The translations under genes were made by a program, and so were the position numbers. Of a DNA stretch of 64,000 nucleotides, positions 35,742-44,664 are shown one piece after another. The notes under the pieces were generated by a model. That model did not search any database and had not been told where the DNA came from. It saw only the letters and a program-made list of their open reading frames with translations. Origin of the DNA: JAMZMI01 sp049115715 (lineage in GTDB: Bacteria > Bacteroidota > Bacteroidia > Cytophagales > Cyclobacteriaceae). Position 1 is the stretch's first letter. Every line of letters begins with the position of its first letter. The stretch is from positions 186,001-250,000 of the forward strand of contig JAGDZQ010000006.1 in assembly GCA_049115715.1 (NCBI GenBank), in the 5' to 3' direction.

Positions 35742-36542
35742 TTATTTTTCTTTCAAATATTTTTTCATCACGCCATGATTATGCTTTAAATGATGAAGTT
35801 GAAGTTCTGATGCTGGAGATTCAAAAGGGTCGATGGCTTTCACGATTTTCAACCTTAGATCAAAAAGCTGATCCTTATCCTTGTTTTCGGCATCACGAGC
35901 CATCTCAATTTTCATTAACTCTTCTTGGGCTTTTTGATCTGGATTGAAGATTCCATTCAACTCGGTGCACTGATGGCAAACTCCCTCTTTGTTAATCAGT
36001 GCGCAGCGATGATCGAAGATAGTAGTCATCTTACTTCTTCCTGTATGAAGATAGTACTTGACCATTGCCTCCGTATTGGCGATAATCTCTGCAATTTCTT
36101 TGACCCTAAACTCATACACTTCTTTGAGCAATAGAACCAACTGCTGCTCGATCGGGAGTGATTTAGATACACATGTAAAACAAAAGGTGATGTGCTCCTT
36201 AATCTCAAAGTTTCCCTGATTGGACGTATGCCTGATATTCATCATTTCACCGAAAAACTCCTGATTACTCATTGCGGCTTCTTTGCAGATATCTGTTACA
36301 TTTTCTGGCCAGCGCTTCTTTGATCTCAGCAGATCTCTGGCTGTGTTCGAAGCAATCGTAAAAAGCCAGGTCTTCAAAGAAGATTCTCCCTTGAAAGTGG
36401 AGAGTTTGTCAAGTGCTTTCAAGTAGGTGTCTTGAACAATGTCTTCTGTATCATTTGTATCGGTTGTCATCCTCAGGATGTATGACTTAAGCTGAGGCTT
36501 ACATTGTTCAAATTGTTCCGTGAGTTCGTTGACACTTGGCAT
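35742..36542 (-). CDS. Sigma-70 family (ECF-type) RNA polymerase sigma factor
   Basis: A 266-residue protein when started at the ATG at 36542 (MPSVNELTEQFEQCKPQL); a longer frame reaching 36734 has a poorly coding N-terminus. Region 2 is clear: DTNDTEDIVQDTYLKALDKL, then TFKGESSLKTWLFTIASN. Region 4 follows (YEFRVKEIAEIIANTEAMVKYY, a 22-residue span recognisable by its helix-turn-helix spacing). The C-terminal 90 residues contain a Cys cluster (HRCALIN, VCHQCTEL) that could bind zinc and give redox or metal control. No anti-sigma factor gene is adjacent. The SRPBCC gene downstream is a possible target. Confidence 0.85.
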   Translation of the reverse strand: MPSVNELTEQFEQCKPQLKSYILRMTTDTNDTEDIVQDTYLKALDKLSTFKGESSLKTWLFTIASNTARDLLRSKKRWPENVTDICKEAAMSNQEFFGEMMNIRHTSNQGNFEIKEHITFCFTCVSKSLPIEQQLVLLLKEVYEFRVKEIAEIIANTEAMVKYYLHTGRSKMTTIFDHRCALINKEGVCHQCTELNGIFNPDQKAQEELMKIEMARDAENKDKDQLFDLRLKIVKAIDPFESPASELQLHHLKHNHGVMKKYLKEK

Positions 36543-36797
36543 TGGAGTTGTTTGTTTGATGAAAGAGAACAAGGTTAAGAAAAACGTTTGGAAGCAGCAA
36601 TCGAAACCACTTCTTATTGGTGCAAACACTCCTGAGATATCGTGTTGCAGTTCTTTAGCGACGGGCTTGTGCCAGTGATCGCAACGGCATCCTTTTTTCT
36701 GTTTTTCACTGAAAAAAGATACAGTGGAGAGCACGTATAGGCACCCAAATATCAGTCAAAGAAAAGCATATGATCTCCTTAGGATTAAGCGTGCATA

Positions 36798-36867
36798 CCA
36801 AAAATCGACAGGCTAATGCCAAAAATCTAAAACCTGGATCTTGACATGAGTGGCGTCTCTACTTTCG
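36798..36867 (+). promoter_or_regulatory. EPS element A: tandem 21-bp-spaced repeat plus -7 box
   Basis: CCAAAAATCGA (from 36798) and CCAAAAATCTAA (from 36819) are direct repeats offset by 21 bp. A -7-like box TACTTTCG follows at 36860, exactly 62 bp from the first C, with TTG at 36841. It precedes the response regulator/sugar transferase/LruC unit. Confidence 0.75.
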
Positions 36868-36882
36868 AATAAAAAGAAAGAC

Positions 36883-37254
36883 ATGAAGACGATCTACATA
36901 GTTGACGACAACCAAATGATGAGGGAGTTTCTAAGAATCTGCTTCGAAAAAGAATATGGAGTAAAAGTGTTTGCCTCGGGGGAAGAAGCACTTGCTTATA
37001 TGACAAGTGAATCTCTTCCGGATATGCTACTGCTTGATTATGAGCTTGAAGGCCTCAGCGGTACAGAAATACTAAAGAGCATAAAAGCATCCGGGTTTTT
37101 AAGAGACGTTCCTGTCATGTTTCTATCAGGTAAACAAAAAAGCGAAATACGCATAGAATGCCTTCAAGCAGGCGCGCTCGATTTCGTATGCAAACCCTTC
37201 AACCCCAAAGAACTATTCCTGAGGGTGAACAAGCAACTATCCCTACACAATTAA
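36883..37254 (+). CDS. Single-domain response regulator (CheY-like)
   Basis: A 123-residue receiver domain: IYIVDDNQMM gives the acidic pocket, Asp52 in MLLLDYELEG is the phospho-acceptor, and DFVCKPFNP carries the conserved lysine. No output domain is attached. The ATG at 36883 has a purine-rich leader (aaaaagaaag), while an alternative GTG at 36850 lies upstream of the predicted -7 box. It is the first gene of an EPS unit and is 11 bp from a sugar transferase that carries its own receiver-like domain, which suggests post-translational control of EPS initiation. Confidence 0.9.
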   Translation: MKTIYIVDDNQMMREFLRICFEKEYGVKVFASGEEALAYMTSESLPDMLLLDYELEGLSGTEILKSIKASGFLRDVPVMFLSGKQKSEIRIECLQAGALDFVCKPFNPKELFLRVNKQLSLHN

Positions 37255-37265
37255 ACAATTCGCAC

Positions 37266-38390
37266 ATGAAAAGGTCTGAAATATTACTCGTAAATGTTGA
37301 TCTCAAGATTCAAGAAAGAGTCTTCTCCAATTTTCAGTTTTCTATATACGATCACGAAGCAGAAGCCATTCAGGGCCTGAAATACAGAATAGCTAAAGGA
37401 AAAAAATTACCCTCACTTATCATTACAGGGGCGAGCAATCTGGAGCCCAATGGTTATCAGGAGATGGCAGGTTGGTTACAGGGGCTTGATACAAACATTC
37501 CTTTTATCGTCTGCTCAAATGACCTAAGTGCGAACAAAATAGAAGATGCACGATATTTTGGGGCCTCAGACTTCATCTTAGAAGATATCTCTTCTGAAGA
37601 CTTATTTATTAAGATTAAAACGATCTTAAGTCATAGAGGAACAATAAGGAAAGCACCTCAGACAGTCGTTAAGACTCCTACCAGCAAAAGAATGTTTGAC
37701 ATAGTCATCTCTTCTATGCTCCTACTGATGCTTTCACCCCTATTTCTCATACTCATAGTAGCGATAAAGCTTGAATCAAGGGGTCCTGCTTTCTACTGGC
37801 AACCAAGAGTTGGTACCAACTATCAGATTTTTAAGTTTTTCAAATTCAGAAGCATGAGTCAAGATGCTGATCAACTTGTAGATCAGCTGAAATCTCAAAA
37901 TCACTACTGCGCTACACAAGAGCAATCGTTGGCTGAAGATTCGAATGCCGAAGGTGAACTTATGAGCGACGATGGCTTCATTTCTGAATCGGATCATATT
38001 ACAAAACAAAAAAGGGATACCGCCAACTCATTTTTTAAAGTCAACAATGACCCTCGTATCACAAGAGTCGGAGCATTCATAAGAAAGACGAGTATCGACG
38101 AATTACCCCAACTGCTGAATGTACTCATTGGAGATATGTCAATTGTAGGAAACAGACCTCTCCCACTCTACGAAGCAGAAAAATTAACTGATGATAAGTG
38201 GGCCGAAAGATTCATGGCTCCAGCAGGCATTACAGGACTGTGGCAAGTCACCGAACGCGGAAAAGCCAAAACATCAGAAGACTCCAGAAAACAACTAGAT
38301 ATTGATTACGCAAGATCATACTCTTTCTGGACGGACATCAAAATATTAATCAAAACGCCGATGGCGGCATTACAACATGAAAACGTATAA
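37266..38390 (+). CDS. Initiating sugar transferase (WcaJ/WbaP type) with N-terminal receiver-like domain
   Basis: A 375-residue protein. Residues 1 to about 125 resemble a receiver domain (ILLVNVDLKIQERVF, LPSLIITGASNLEPNGY, FGASDFILED), but the phospho-acceptor aspartate position is not acidic and the conserved lysine is lost. Residues from about 140 onward are a bacterial sugar transferase: KRMFDIVISSMLLLMLSPLF, GPAFYWQPRVG, FKFRSM, RRVGAF-like ITRVGAFIRKTSIDELPQL, then MSIVGNRPL and PAGITGLWQV. It would transfer a sugar-1-phosphate to undecaprenyl phosphate. A loop of about 55 residues is inserted after FKFRSM. The ATG at 37266 begins the folded part; a longer frame from 37158 overlaps the regulator gene. 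Confidence 0.9.
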   Translation: MKRSEILLVNVDLKIQERVFSNFQFSIYDHEAEAIQGLKYRIAKGKKLPSLIITGASNLEPNGYQEMAGWLQGLDTNIPFIVCSNDLSANKIEDARYFGASDFILEDISSEDLFIKIKTILSHRGTIRKAPQTVVKTPTSKRMFDIVISSMLLLMLSPLFLILIVAIKLESRGPAFYWQPRVGTNYQIFKFFKFRSMSQDADQLVDQLKSQNHYCATQEQSLAEDSNAEGELMSDDGFISESDHITKQKRDTANSFFKVNNDPRITRVGAFIRKTSIDELPQLLNVLIGDMSIVGNRPLPLYEAEKLTDDKWAERFMAPAGITGLWQVTERGKAKTSEDSRKQLDIDYARSYSFWTDIKILIKTPMAALQHENV

Positions 38391-38394
38391 GAAT

Positions 38395-40422
38395 ATGAAA
38401 AACACAATCTACATTATAGCACTATTTCTCCTGTGCCAAGCATGCATGGAGCGCATTGGAGATGAAGCTAAGGGCACATCCGAGCCAATTGAAATCCCAC
38501 AAGATTTCGAATTTAATACAACCACACAAGAGCAAATCTTGATAGAACTGCAGACCTCAAATCAAGAGCCAATGAAGTCAGTCATGATAAGATTCTGGTC
38601 TGATCTACCTGAAAATAATGGTGAAATCTTTCTAAAAATGGTTACAGATAGTTTTGGCAAAGCCAAAACCAACTATCATCTAAATACTGCTTCTAATTCA
38701 ATCGTAGTTGAAATTCTTTCCGTTGGATTTCCGCAGTGGACGCAAGTAACACGAGACCAAGTAGCTGAAGGTTTGCTATACAAGGGATTCGATCACAGCT
38801 ATAGCGAGTTAAGCATTGGGCAATCTATTTTACAAAGTCAATCCTCTACATCACACGAACCTTCATCCGGAAGAATCACACAGGCAAGCATCAGTGCCTT
38901 AGGCACTTATAATGGATCAGGAGTTCCTGATTACCTCGAACCAAGAGATGAAATCACAGCTGAATTGCTCGCATTTATCAATGCATCGTTACCCGAATCG
39001 AAACCTGTTCCAATCTATCACCCTCGATTCATTGCCGATAATTCTCAAACCAATCTCGACATCCTACAAACAGCTGATGTCTGGATGACCTTTGTTCATG
39101 AAGGGGCAGGATACAGAAACACCGTAGGTTTTTACACCTACGAAACAGGTAATCCTCCACAGACAAAAGCCGATATCACAGAAATCAAGGTTGCATTCCC
39201 CAACGTATCCTTCAACAATAGCGGTGGAGGATTAACATCTGGAGACAAAGTAAATTTGGGAAGATTCGAGCCAGGAATATCGATAGGTTTTGTACTGTTT
39301 GCCAATGGCTGGAACGGTAGTATAACCACCGGAATCCGTCAAGTATATAGTCACGAATATCTTAATCCAGAAACAGACCCTGATCTCCAAGCGCACAACG
39401 TGTTGCTATGGGACGACACCAATGAACTATTCTTATTAGGGTTTGAAGATCTCAATAGAATGGAAGGAAGCGACGATGACTTCAATGACGCCATATTCTA
39501 TCTTACCTCCAACCCTGTTGAAGGCATAAGCACAGAAAATGTCAATCCAATCGACAAACCTCAGGACACAGATGGCGATGGAGTAAACGACACCTATGAC
39601 GAATTCCCCAATGATCCTAAATACGCCTATCGATATAGCTATCCTGGTGAAAGCAGCTTTGGAACATTTGCATTTGAGGACAACTGGCCAGGATTTGGAG
39701 ACTATGACTTCAATGACCTGGTAGTCGATTATCAATACCACCAGTTTGCCAACGCAACCAATAAAATGGTAGAACTAAGACCTAAGTTCGTAATTAAAGC
39801 TGTAGGAGCTGGATTCAACAATGCATTTGGTATAGAGTTAGATATCAGTCCATCCAAGATACGATCAATAAGCGGCTCACAATTAAGCACAGGGCTGTTC
39901 AACATGTCCTCAAACGGAACAGAGAGCGGACAAACCAATGCCGTTGTAATCGCTACAGATCAAGCACATAGAAACTTCAACACTCGAGGATTTGTAAATA
40001 CAGACCCAACTTTAGAATCTCATACTCCGGACACCATCTCCTTAGTCATCCAATTCAACAATCCGATTGACCTCTCGGCAACAGGAAGTGCTCCGTTCAA
40101 TCCCTTCATTGTCATCAATCAGACCAGAGGAAGAGAAGCTCATTTGCCCGGATATAACCCTACTGATCTTGTAGATACATCCTTGTTTGGAACAGGCAAT
40201 GACGCCTCAGCCCCATCAAGAGACGTCTATTATAAATCTCAAACAGGATTGCCATGGGCCATGAACCTACCGGTAAGCTTTGACTACCCCGTAGAGAAAA
40301 CGAGTATTCTAAATGGCTACAACCATTTCAATCAATGGGCCAAAAGTTCAGGATTTAGTTACATGGACTGGTATCAAAACAAAGCAGGCTTCCGAAACAG
40401 CGATAAGCTTTATTCAAGATAA
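38395..40422 (+). CDS. LruC-domain lipoprotein
   Basis: About 675 residues with lipobox LLCQAC; an in-frame ATG 18 bases upstream at 38377 overlaps the sugar transferase end and is an equally possible start. The middle holds a DUF4114-like segment (GFEDLNRMEGSDDDFNDAIFY). Next comes a calcium-binding thrombospondin-type-3 stretch (DTDGDGVNDTYDEFPNDP), and the C-terminus is an LruC domain (FEDNWPGFGDYDFNDLVVDY). LruC proteins are exported in Leptospira and Bacteroidota, with unclear function. Its location in the EPS unit behind the initiating transferase suggests a surface protein that interacts with the polymer, which is inference. Confidence 0.85.
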   Translation: MKNTIYIIALFLLCQACMERIGDEAKGTSEPIEIPQDFEFNTTTQEQILIELQTSNQEPMKSVMIRFWSDLPENNGEIFLKMVTDSFGKAKTNYHLNTASNSIVVEILSVGFPQWTQVTRDQVAEGLLYKGFDHSYSELSIGQSILQSQSSTSHEPSSGRITQASISALGTYNGSGVPDYLEPRDEITAELLAFINASLPESKPVPIYHPRFIADNSQTNLDILQTADVWMTFVHEGAGYRNTVGFYTYETGNPPQTKADITEIKVAFPNVSFNNSGGGLTSGDKVNLGRFEPGISIGFVLFANGWNGSITTGIRQVYSHEYLNPETDPDLQAHNVLLWDDTNELFLLGFEDLNRMEGSDDDFNDAIFYLTSNPVEGISTENVNPIDKPQDTDGDGVNDTYDEFPNDPKYAYRYSYPGESSFGTFAFEDNWPGFGDYDFNDLVVDYQYHQFANATNKMVELRPKFVIKAVGAGFNNAFGIELDISPSKIRSISGSQLSTGLFNMSSNGTESGQTNAVVIATDQAHRNFNTRGFVNTDPTLESHTPDTISLVIQFNNPIDLSATGSAPFNPFIVINQTRGREAHLPGYNPTDLVDTSLFGTGNDASAPSRDVYYKSQTGLPWAMNLPVSFDYPVEKTSILNGYNHFNQWAKSSGFSYMDWYQNKAGFRNSDKLYSR

Positions 40423-40449
40423 TATTTCATAGTTAGGTTAGATTGATAG

Positions 40450-40482
40450 AAGGGTTTAGATTGAAAGATCCAGCCCTTTTTT
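40450..40482 (+). terminator. Rho-independent terminator after the LruC gene
   Basis: AAGGGTT pairs with AGCCCTT (one G-U), a small internal bulge leads to GAT/ATC, and a run of six T follows (40477-40482). It lies 28 bases after the LruC stop codon and ends EPS unit A. Confidence 0.7.
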
Positions 40483-40529
40483 AGGTTTAAAACTAGGAGA
40501 CAAAGTATAGCGTCCACACCCAATATTGC

Positions 40530-40615
40530 TCTGGCTATCCGTTATATCTCCCTCGCTTTCAGCTCAGGAGGATGCCACTACTATCCAGTCTAGTTTGCAT
40601 ATTGGTTTACTTCGA
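40530..40615 (-). repeat. Left copy of 86-bp inverted repeat
   Basis: Read on the minus strand this segment matches 45882-45967 on the plus strand at 74 of 86 ungapped positions (my count, about 86%). Shared blocks include caatatgcaaactagactgg and ggcatcctcct. The two copies bracket about 5.27 kb that holds the Wzy, acyltransferase and toxin-antitoxin genes. Confidence 0.85.
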
Positions 40616-40626
40616 GCCTATTGGAA

Positions 40627-41375
40627 TAGAATCTTCTTCCCGTAAGATCACTTCGATACTCTCGTGATGACGATAGAGGGAGTACCGTCATTGCGAACTT
40701 GCAGGCTGAAAGCTGAAAAGTGAAGCAATCTTTAGGCTATGAAATATCACTCCTTGTCCTTAGAAATAGGTCACGCAATCACAACAATTGAAAATTGTAT
40801 TGGTAATGATAAAGCCTTACACACCTAAGTCTTATTAGCATAGAATCTTCTTTTCGTAAGATCACTTCGTTGCACTCGTGATGACGGCTTCTTGAGTATC
40901 TCGTCATTGTGAACTTGAAGGCTGCAAGCCGAAAGTGAAGCAATCTCTTGGCGATAGAATACTACTCCCAGCTCTTAAAAGAGCACCTAATTAAAGTAGT
41001 TGAAAGCTGCATTGATACTGAATCAAGCCATACACGACTAAGTCTTCTCAGAGTAGAATCTTCTTTAAGTAAGATCACTTCGCTGCTCTCGCGATGACGA
41101 TCGAGCGAGTGCCGTCATTGCGAACTTGAAGGCTGCAAGCCAAAAAGTGAAGCAATCTCTCGGCGATAGAATACTACTCCCTGCTCTTAAAAAGAGAGCA
41201 CCCAATTAAAGTAGTTGAAAGCTGTATTGGTATTGAATCAAGCCATAAACGCCTAAGTCTTCCCAGCGTAGAATCTTCTTACGTAAGATCACTTCGCTAC
41301 GCTCGTGATGACGGTCGTGAGAGTCTCGCCATTGCGAACCTGAAGGCTGAAAGCCGAAAAGTGAAGCAATCTTCG
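40627..41375. repeat. Array of 3.5 tandem repeats, period about 214 bp, with REP-like hairpins
   Basis: Units start with tagaatcttctt at 40627, 40841, 41054 and 41269 (periods 214, 213, 215). Each unit contains gtaagatcacttcg with cgtgatgacg, a hairpin-forming block, and about 40 bases later cattgcgaac with gaagcaatct, which also pairs with itself (ATTGC/GCAAT). Units 2 and 3 are most alike; unit 1 is more diverged, and unit 4 is cut off just before the Wzy stop codon. There is no ORF. Sequences of the type 'tcattgcga...gaagcaatct' are dispersed REP-like elements in many Bacteroidota. Confidence 0.88.
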
Positions 41376-41384
41376 AAGGAAGGG

Positions 41385-42779
41385 TTATGTCGTTTTACTT
41401 CTCGAAACAATCAATGCCAACCCCACAAAAACCAAAGGTCCCGTAGGCAGCTGCGTGAGTAAACCATTCGTATAGCTAGCAAAGCAAATCCCGATGAAGC
41501 CACAATAGAATGCCACCAAAATCTGCCTCATAAAGGAAGCAGGCATATTCCAGAGCAACTTTCCTAAATAGAGAGCAATAACAGCCAACATGAGATAGTA
41601 TAAATACAGCCCTATTTTACCCGTTTCCATCCATATGCGTGTATAGTGTCCATCCGTTCCAAGCTCTGCAAGGAAGGTTCCAGGGCTAAATCTCTTCCCC
41701 CAATATCCTGCACTTCCAATCCCACCTCCTATCGGTTTATCCGACATGTAATTCTCTAAACGAGCTTCACGTTCAAACCTCACTCTTAGAGATGGGTCGT
41801 CCGTATCAAGTGCCGACCTGAGTCTATTTATCTGATAGTTTGACTGCAACAGCGTGGTATATTTAAGAAAGCCAAAAGCACAAAAAGCAAATACTAATCC
41901 TGCAATTACAACTCTGAAATTCTTCGTCATTACGAAATAAGCAAAGCCACCAGCAGCTAAAATAGCCAAGGCACCTCTGGTTCCAGATATAAGCATACCA
42001 TAGAGAGAAAGCACTGATATAGCCAGAACCAACAAACGATATTTAAACTTGCCACTGAAAAGTGCTAGAATTCCAAAAACCAAAGCTGTATGAGCTTGAT
42101 TAGCTCCGAATTGTGCAGCATCACTGAAATACGAGAATACCCTCAGTTTTCCAAACAGTATATGCGTACTCGCAGCACCAGCATTAAGCCAAGCCCTCTC
42201 TACCTCGCTTACACCTATGAAAAGCTGCTTCATTCCCCAAACAGTACCCAAGACTGATAAACTCGCCCATATGATTAAGAAAACTCTTACATGATTCTCC
42301 GATTTCAAAAGATAGGGAGTCAATACGACAAGAAAGAAAGGGTAAAATGAAAGTCCCCTATTGGCATATAACCAAGCCATTTTACTTGGAGCTATTGGAT
42401 TAGCAATTTCCACAAATGTGAAAACAATCCACCCTATCAGCGCCAATGCAAGAGGATTAGAAAAATGATCTTTAACAAGTGAAACACGTTGATCAAAAAT
42501 CAAAATAATCGCAATCAAAAAGAAGATCGCATCTACACTAAGCCCAAATGGAATACCAGGAATATACCGGCTCAACAACGAAATCAAAAAGGCTAATATA
42601 AGAACACCATAAAGTAGCACAGTAGGCTTATCAAAAGCATAAATCAAAAATGGTATCAGCGGAGGAGAAAGTAAAAATACAAGCGAAAGCTTGACCCCAC
42701 TTGATGCGAAAGCCCATCCAAAAGCAATCGATATGATCAATGCAATTACATACTTACCATAACTGCTACTTACGCTCAT
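41385..42779 (-). CDS. Wzy-type polymerase / O-antigen ligase family protein
   Basis: A 464-residue protein with about twelve membrane segments and one large extracytoplasmic loop (residues about 315-385; RFEREARLENYMSDKPIGGG, ELGTDGHYTRIWMETGKIGLY as separate pieces). The loop with conserved H and R residues and the RGLSFYPFF and SGTRGALAIL segments is typical of the O-antigen ligase/polymerase (Wzy_C) family. It would polymerise lipid-linked repeat units or transfer the chain. The start overlaps the acyltransferase stop by 4 bp. It is on the opposite strand from the EPS genes on both sides. Confidence 0.88.
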   Translation of the reverse strand: MSVSSSYGKYVIALIISIAFGWAFASSGVKLSLVFLLSPPLIPFLIYAFDKPTVLLYGVLILAFLISLLSRYIPGIPFGLSVDAIFFLIAIILIFDQRVSLVKDHFSNPLALALIGWIVFTFVEIANPIAPSKMAWLYANRGLSFYPFFLVVLTPYLLKSENHVRVFLIIWASLSVLGTVWGMKQLFIGVSEVERAWLNAGAASTHILFGKLRVFSYFSDAAQFGANQAHTALVFGILALFSGKFKYRLLVLAISVLSLYGMLISGTRGALAILAAGGFAYFVMTKNFRVVIAGLVFAFCAFGFLKYTTLLQSNYQINRLRSALDTDDPSLRVRFEREARLENYMSDKPIGGGIGSAGYWGKRFSPGTFLAELGTDGHYTRIWMETGKIGLYLYYLMLAVIALYLGKLLWNMPASFMRQILVAFYCGFIGICFASYTNGLLTQLPTGPLVFVGLALIVSRSKTT

Positions 42780-43924
42780 ACCTTAGGAACTTCACTGGTA
42801 AACCTTGCTCGATCGAATGAGAAACGCTCCTTGAATTTCAGAAAAGGCTTTTCAAAATATCGATACGATAAATGCGCAACTACTACTGTGATAATAAAAG
42901 AACCGAAATGTAAGATCACATTTACGCCCGTTGTAAGTTCAAATGCGTCCATGAATTTCATTATCACAACAATGACAATCGTGTGCCACATATAGATGCC
43001 GTAGGAAATATCTCCGAGGTGTTTGAATAGCTTAAACTCAAGCAACTGATATAAGAATCGATGATGACATATGTTCATAATCACAACTACAAATAATATA
43101 GCATCCACATAACTGAAATAGAGCAAATGAATTTCATAAATAGCCAAAATCGGAATCAAAACTGAGCTTATGGTTAAGGTTATTGGATGATAGATGATTC
43201 TCAAAAACCAGTCTTTCTTTAGAAAGATAAGCGAAGCTCCCACCCCTCCTATGGCCATTTGCTCTACAGGAAACAGTTCATAGAGTTGAGTGATTTGACT
43301 TATGCGTAGCAGTATTTCCTTGTCCTCCAAAAGATGAAAAGAAACATCTAATCCTATGTTAATCAACAGTTTCAGTAGAATGAAAGTGAATAAAAAAGGA
43401 AGCATACGTTTGGCAAAAAGTCCAACCAAAACTGGCCAGATGAGATAAAACTGCTCTTCTATTCCCACAGACCAAAGCTGATTCGCCCCTATCACTCTTG
43501 GCATGACGATCCTTAAAAGATTAGGTAAGAATAAAACAAAACTCAAGACAACAGGAAGTTCGTATGGTTTGACATCAAACATATCCGATGCAAATAATGG
43601 CACTACCATCAACGCCATTAACACGATCAAAAAATACAGCGGCCAGATACGCAGCGCCCTTCTCAAATAGAATCGACCCAAGTGAATGAACCCTTTCTTT
43701 TCACGTTCGCAGAGTAAAAGATAAGTAATCAGGAAACCACTCAGTACAAAGAAAAATGAGACTGACTTATGCCCCATACTATCGATGATTGAAGTCCCCC
43801 AAAGACTTGGCATATCAATCCAATATTTGTACTGCTCCACATGATGAAAGATCACAAGACTTGCCGCTATAAACCTAAGCGCATTCAAACCTGGGAAGTA
43901 TTTGATAGATGTATTCGTTTCCAT
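42776..43924 (-). CDS. Acyltransferase family 3 (OafA-like) membrane protein
   Basis: About 382 residues with ten membrane segments. The typical start is KYFPGLNALRFIAASLVIFHHVEQ (two adjacent segments; the HH pair is the active-site region), followed by FFFVLSGFLITYLL, RALRIWPLYF and LWSVGIEEQFYLIWP, all diagnostic of acyltransferase_3. It would O-acylate (often acetylate) the polysaccharide. The ATG at 43924 is chosen over one at 43942 because the latter lies upstream of the predicted -7 box at 43936-43929. It is coupled to the polymerase gene, and EPS element E lies just upstream. Confidence 0.9.
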   Translation of the reverse strand: METNTSIKYFPGLNALRFIAASLVIFHHVEQYKYWIDMPSLWGTSIIDSMGHKSVSFFFVLSGFLITYLLLCEREKKGFIHLGRFYLRRALRIWPLYFLIVLMALMVVPLFASDMFDVKPYELPVVLSFVLFLPNLLRIVMPRVIGANQLWSVGIEEQFYLIWPVLVGLFAKRMLPFLFTFILLKLLINIGLDVSFHLLEDKEILLRISQITQLYELFPVEQMAIGGVGASLIFLKKDWFLRIIYHPITLTISSVLIPILAIYEIHLLYFSYVDAILFVVVIMNICHHRFLYQLLEFKLFKHLGDISYGIYMWHTIVIVVIMKFMDAFELTTGVNVILHFGSFIITVVVAHLSYRYFEKPFLKFKERFSFDRARFTSEVPKV

Positions 43925-43928
43925 ACTT

Positions 43929-43998
43929 CTAAAATGAAGCAATCAGCAGAGACGAAGGATCAGGATTCGATAGTTGGTTGAGATGTGTCGATGGTTGG
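43929..43998 (-). promoter_or_regulatory. EPS element E: tandem 21-bp-spaced repeat plus -7 box
   Basis: On the minus strand CCAACCATCGA begins at 43998 and CCAACTATCGAA at 43977, an offset of 21 bp. A -7-like box CATTTTAG begins at 43936, exactly 62 bp from the first C. It precedes the acyltransferase/polymerase unit by only a few bases. Confidence 0.7.
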
Positions 43999-44145
43999 TT
44001 TCTATGAAAGTAGTTCCGATGTTTTAGAGACATCAGATTGCTAACTCCATAAATAAAACAGACTCTATAAAGAATGAGATTAATAATTTAAAATCGTATT
44101 TTTGATTCAGTATTGGAAGTTGATTTTATCCTTAAGTGTTAAAAA

Positions 44146-44352
44146 ATGAAGATTACTCTTGATATAAAAGATAGCCAATTTGATACGTTTCTAAACTTTA
44201 TTGAGACTCTGGATTATGTATCTGTGGACAAAAATCAAAGTATCCCAAAGTGGCAGCAAGACGAAACGAATAGACGTCTTGAACTTGTATCAAAAGGTGA
44301 AATGCCTACAAGAAACTGGTCTGAGGTTAAAGAAGAGATATTCAAAAAATAG
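44146..44352 (+). CDS. Antitoxin-like addiction-module protein
   Basis: A 68-residue acidic/basic helical protein; the N-terminal KITLDIKDSQFDTFLNFIE strand-helix and a C-terminal tail (MPTRNWSEVKEEI) are typical of small addiction-module antitoxins paired with ParE/RelE toxins. Its stop codon overlaps the GTG of the toxin gene by one base (TAGTG). It is inside the segment bounded by the inverted repeats. Confidence 0.75.
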   Translation: MKITLDIKDSQFDTFLNFIETLDYVSVDKNQSIPKWQQDETNRRLELVSKGEMPTRNWSEVKEEIFKK

Positions 44353-44648
44353 TGAGTTTTTCTATTGAGCTGGCAGAAGCAGCAGAAGTAGATATTAGAG
44401 ACAGCTTTCTTTGGTATGAAAATCAAAAGAAAAACTTGGGAAGCTCCTTCGAAGAGCAGCTCACAAAAGCTATTGATAGTATTCAAAGTAATCCATTTAA
44501 AACACAAATTCGATATCAAAACATCCGTGTTTTCTTTTTGAAAAAATTCCCTCTTGGAATTCATTTCCAGGTAAATGAACCTGAAAACAAGATTCTTATA
44601 TTAGGGTTATTTCATACTTCTTTGGATCCTGTAAAATGGAAAAGGTAA
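44352..44648 (+). CDS. ParE/RelE-family toxin
   Basis: A 98-residue protein with GTG start. FSIELAEAAEVDIRDSFLWYE, then GSSFEEQLTKAIDSIQSNPF, YQNIRVFFLKKFPLGIHF and ILILGLFHTSLDP follow the ParE/RelE fold in order. Such toxins either poison gyrase or cleave mRNA; the sequence alone does not decide between them. It is coupled to the antitoxin gene. It may stabilise the surrounding segment. Confidence 0.85.
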   Translation: MSFSIELAEAAEVDIRDSFLWYENQKKNLGSSFEEQLTKAIDSIQSNPFKTQIRYQNIRVFFLKKFPLGIHFQVNEPENKILILGLFHTSLDPVKWKR

Positions 44649-44664
44649 GATAAGTTCTTTAAAA

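Noticed and set aside
36543..36734. N-terminal extension of the sigma factor
   Set aside because: The extra 64 residues are Cys/Phe-rich without family similarity; the ATG at 36542 starts the conserved region 2 at a normal distance.
36745..36755. Single half-site CCAAATATCAG upstream of EPS element A
   Set aside because: It has no partner at 21 bp and no promoter at the usual distance; probably chance.
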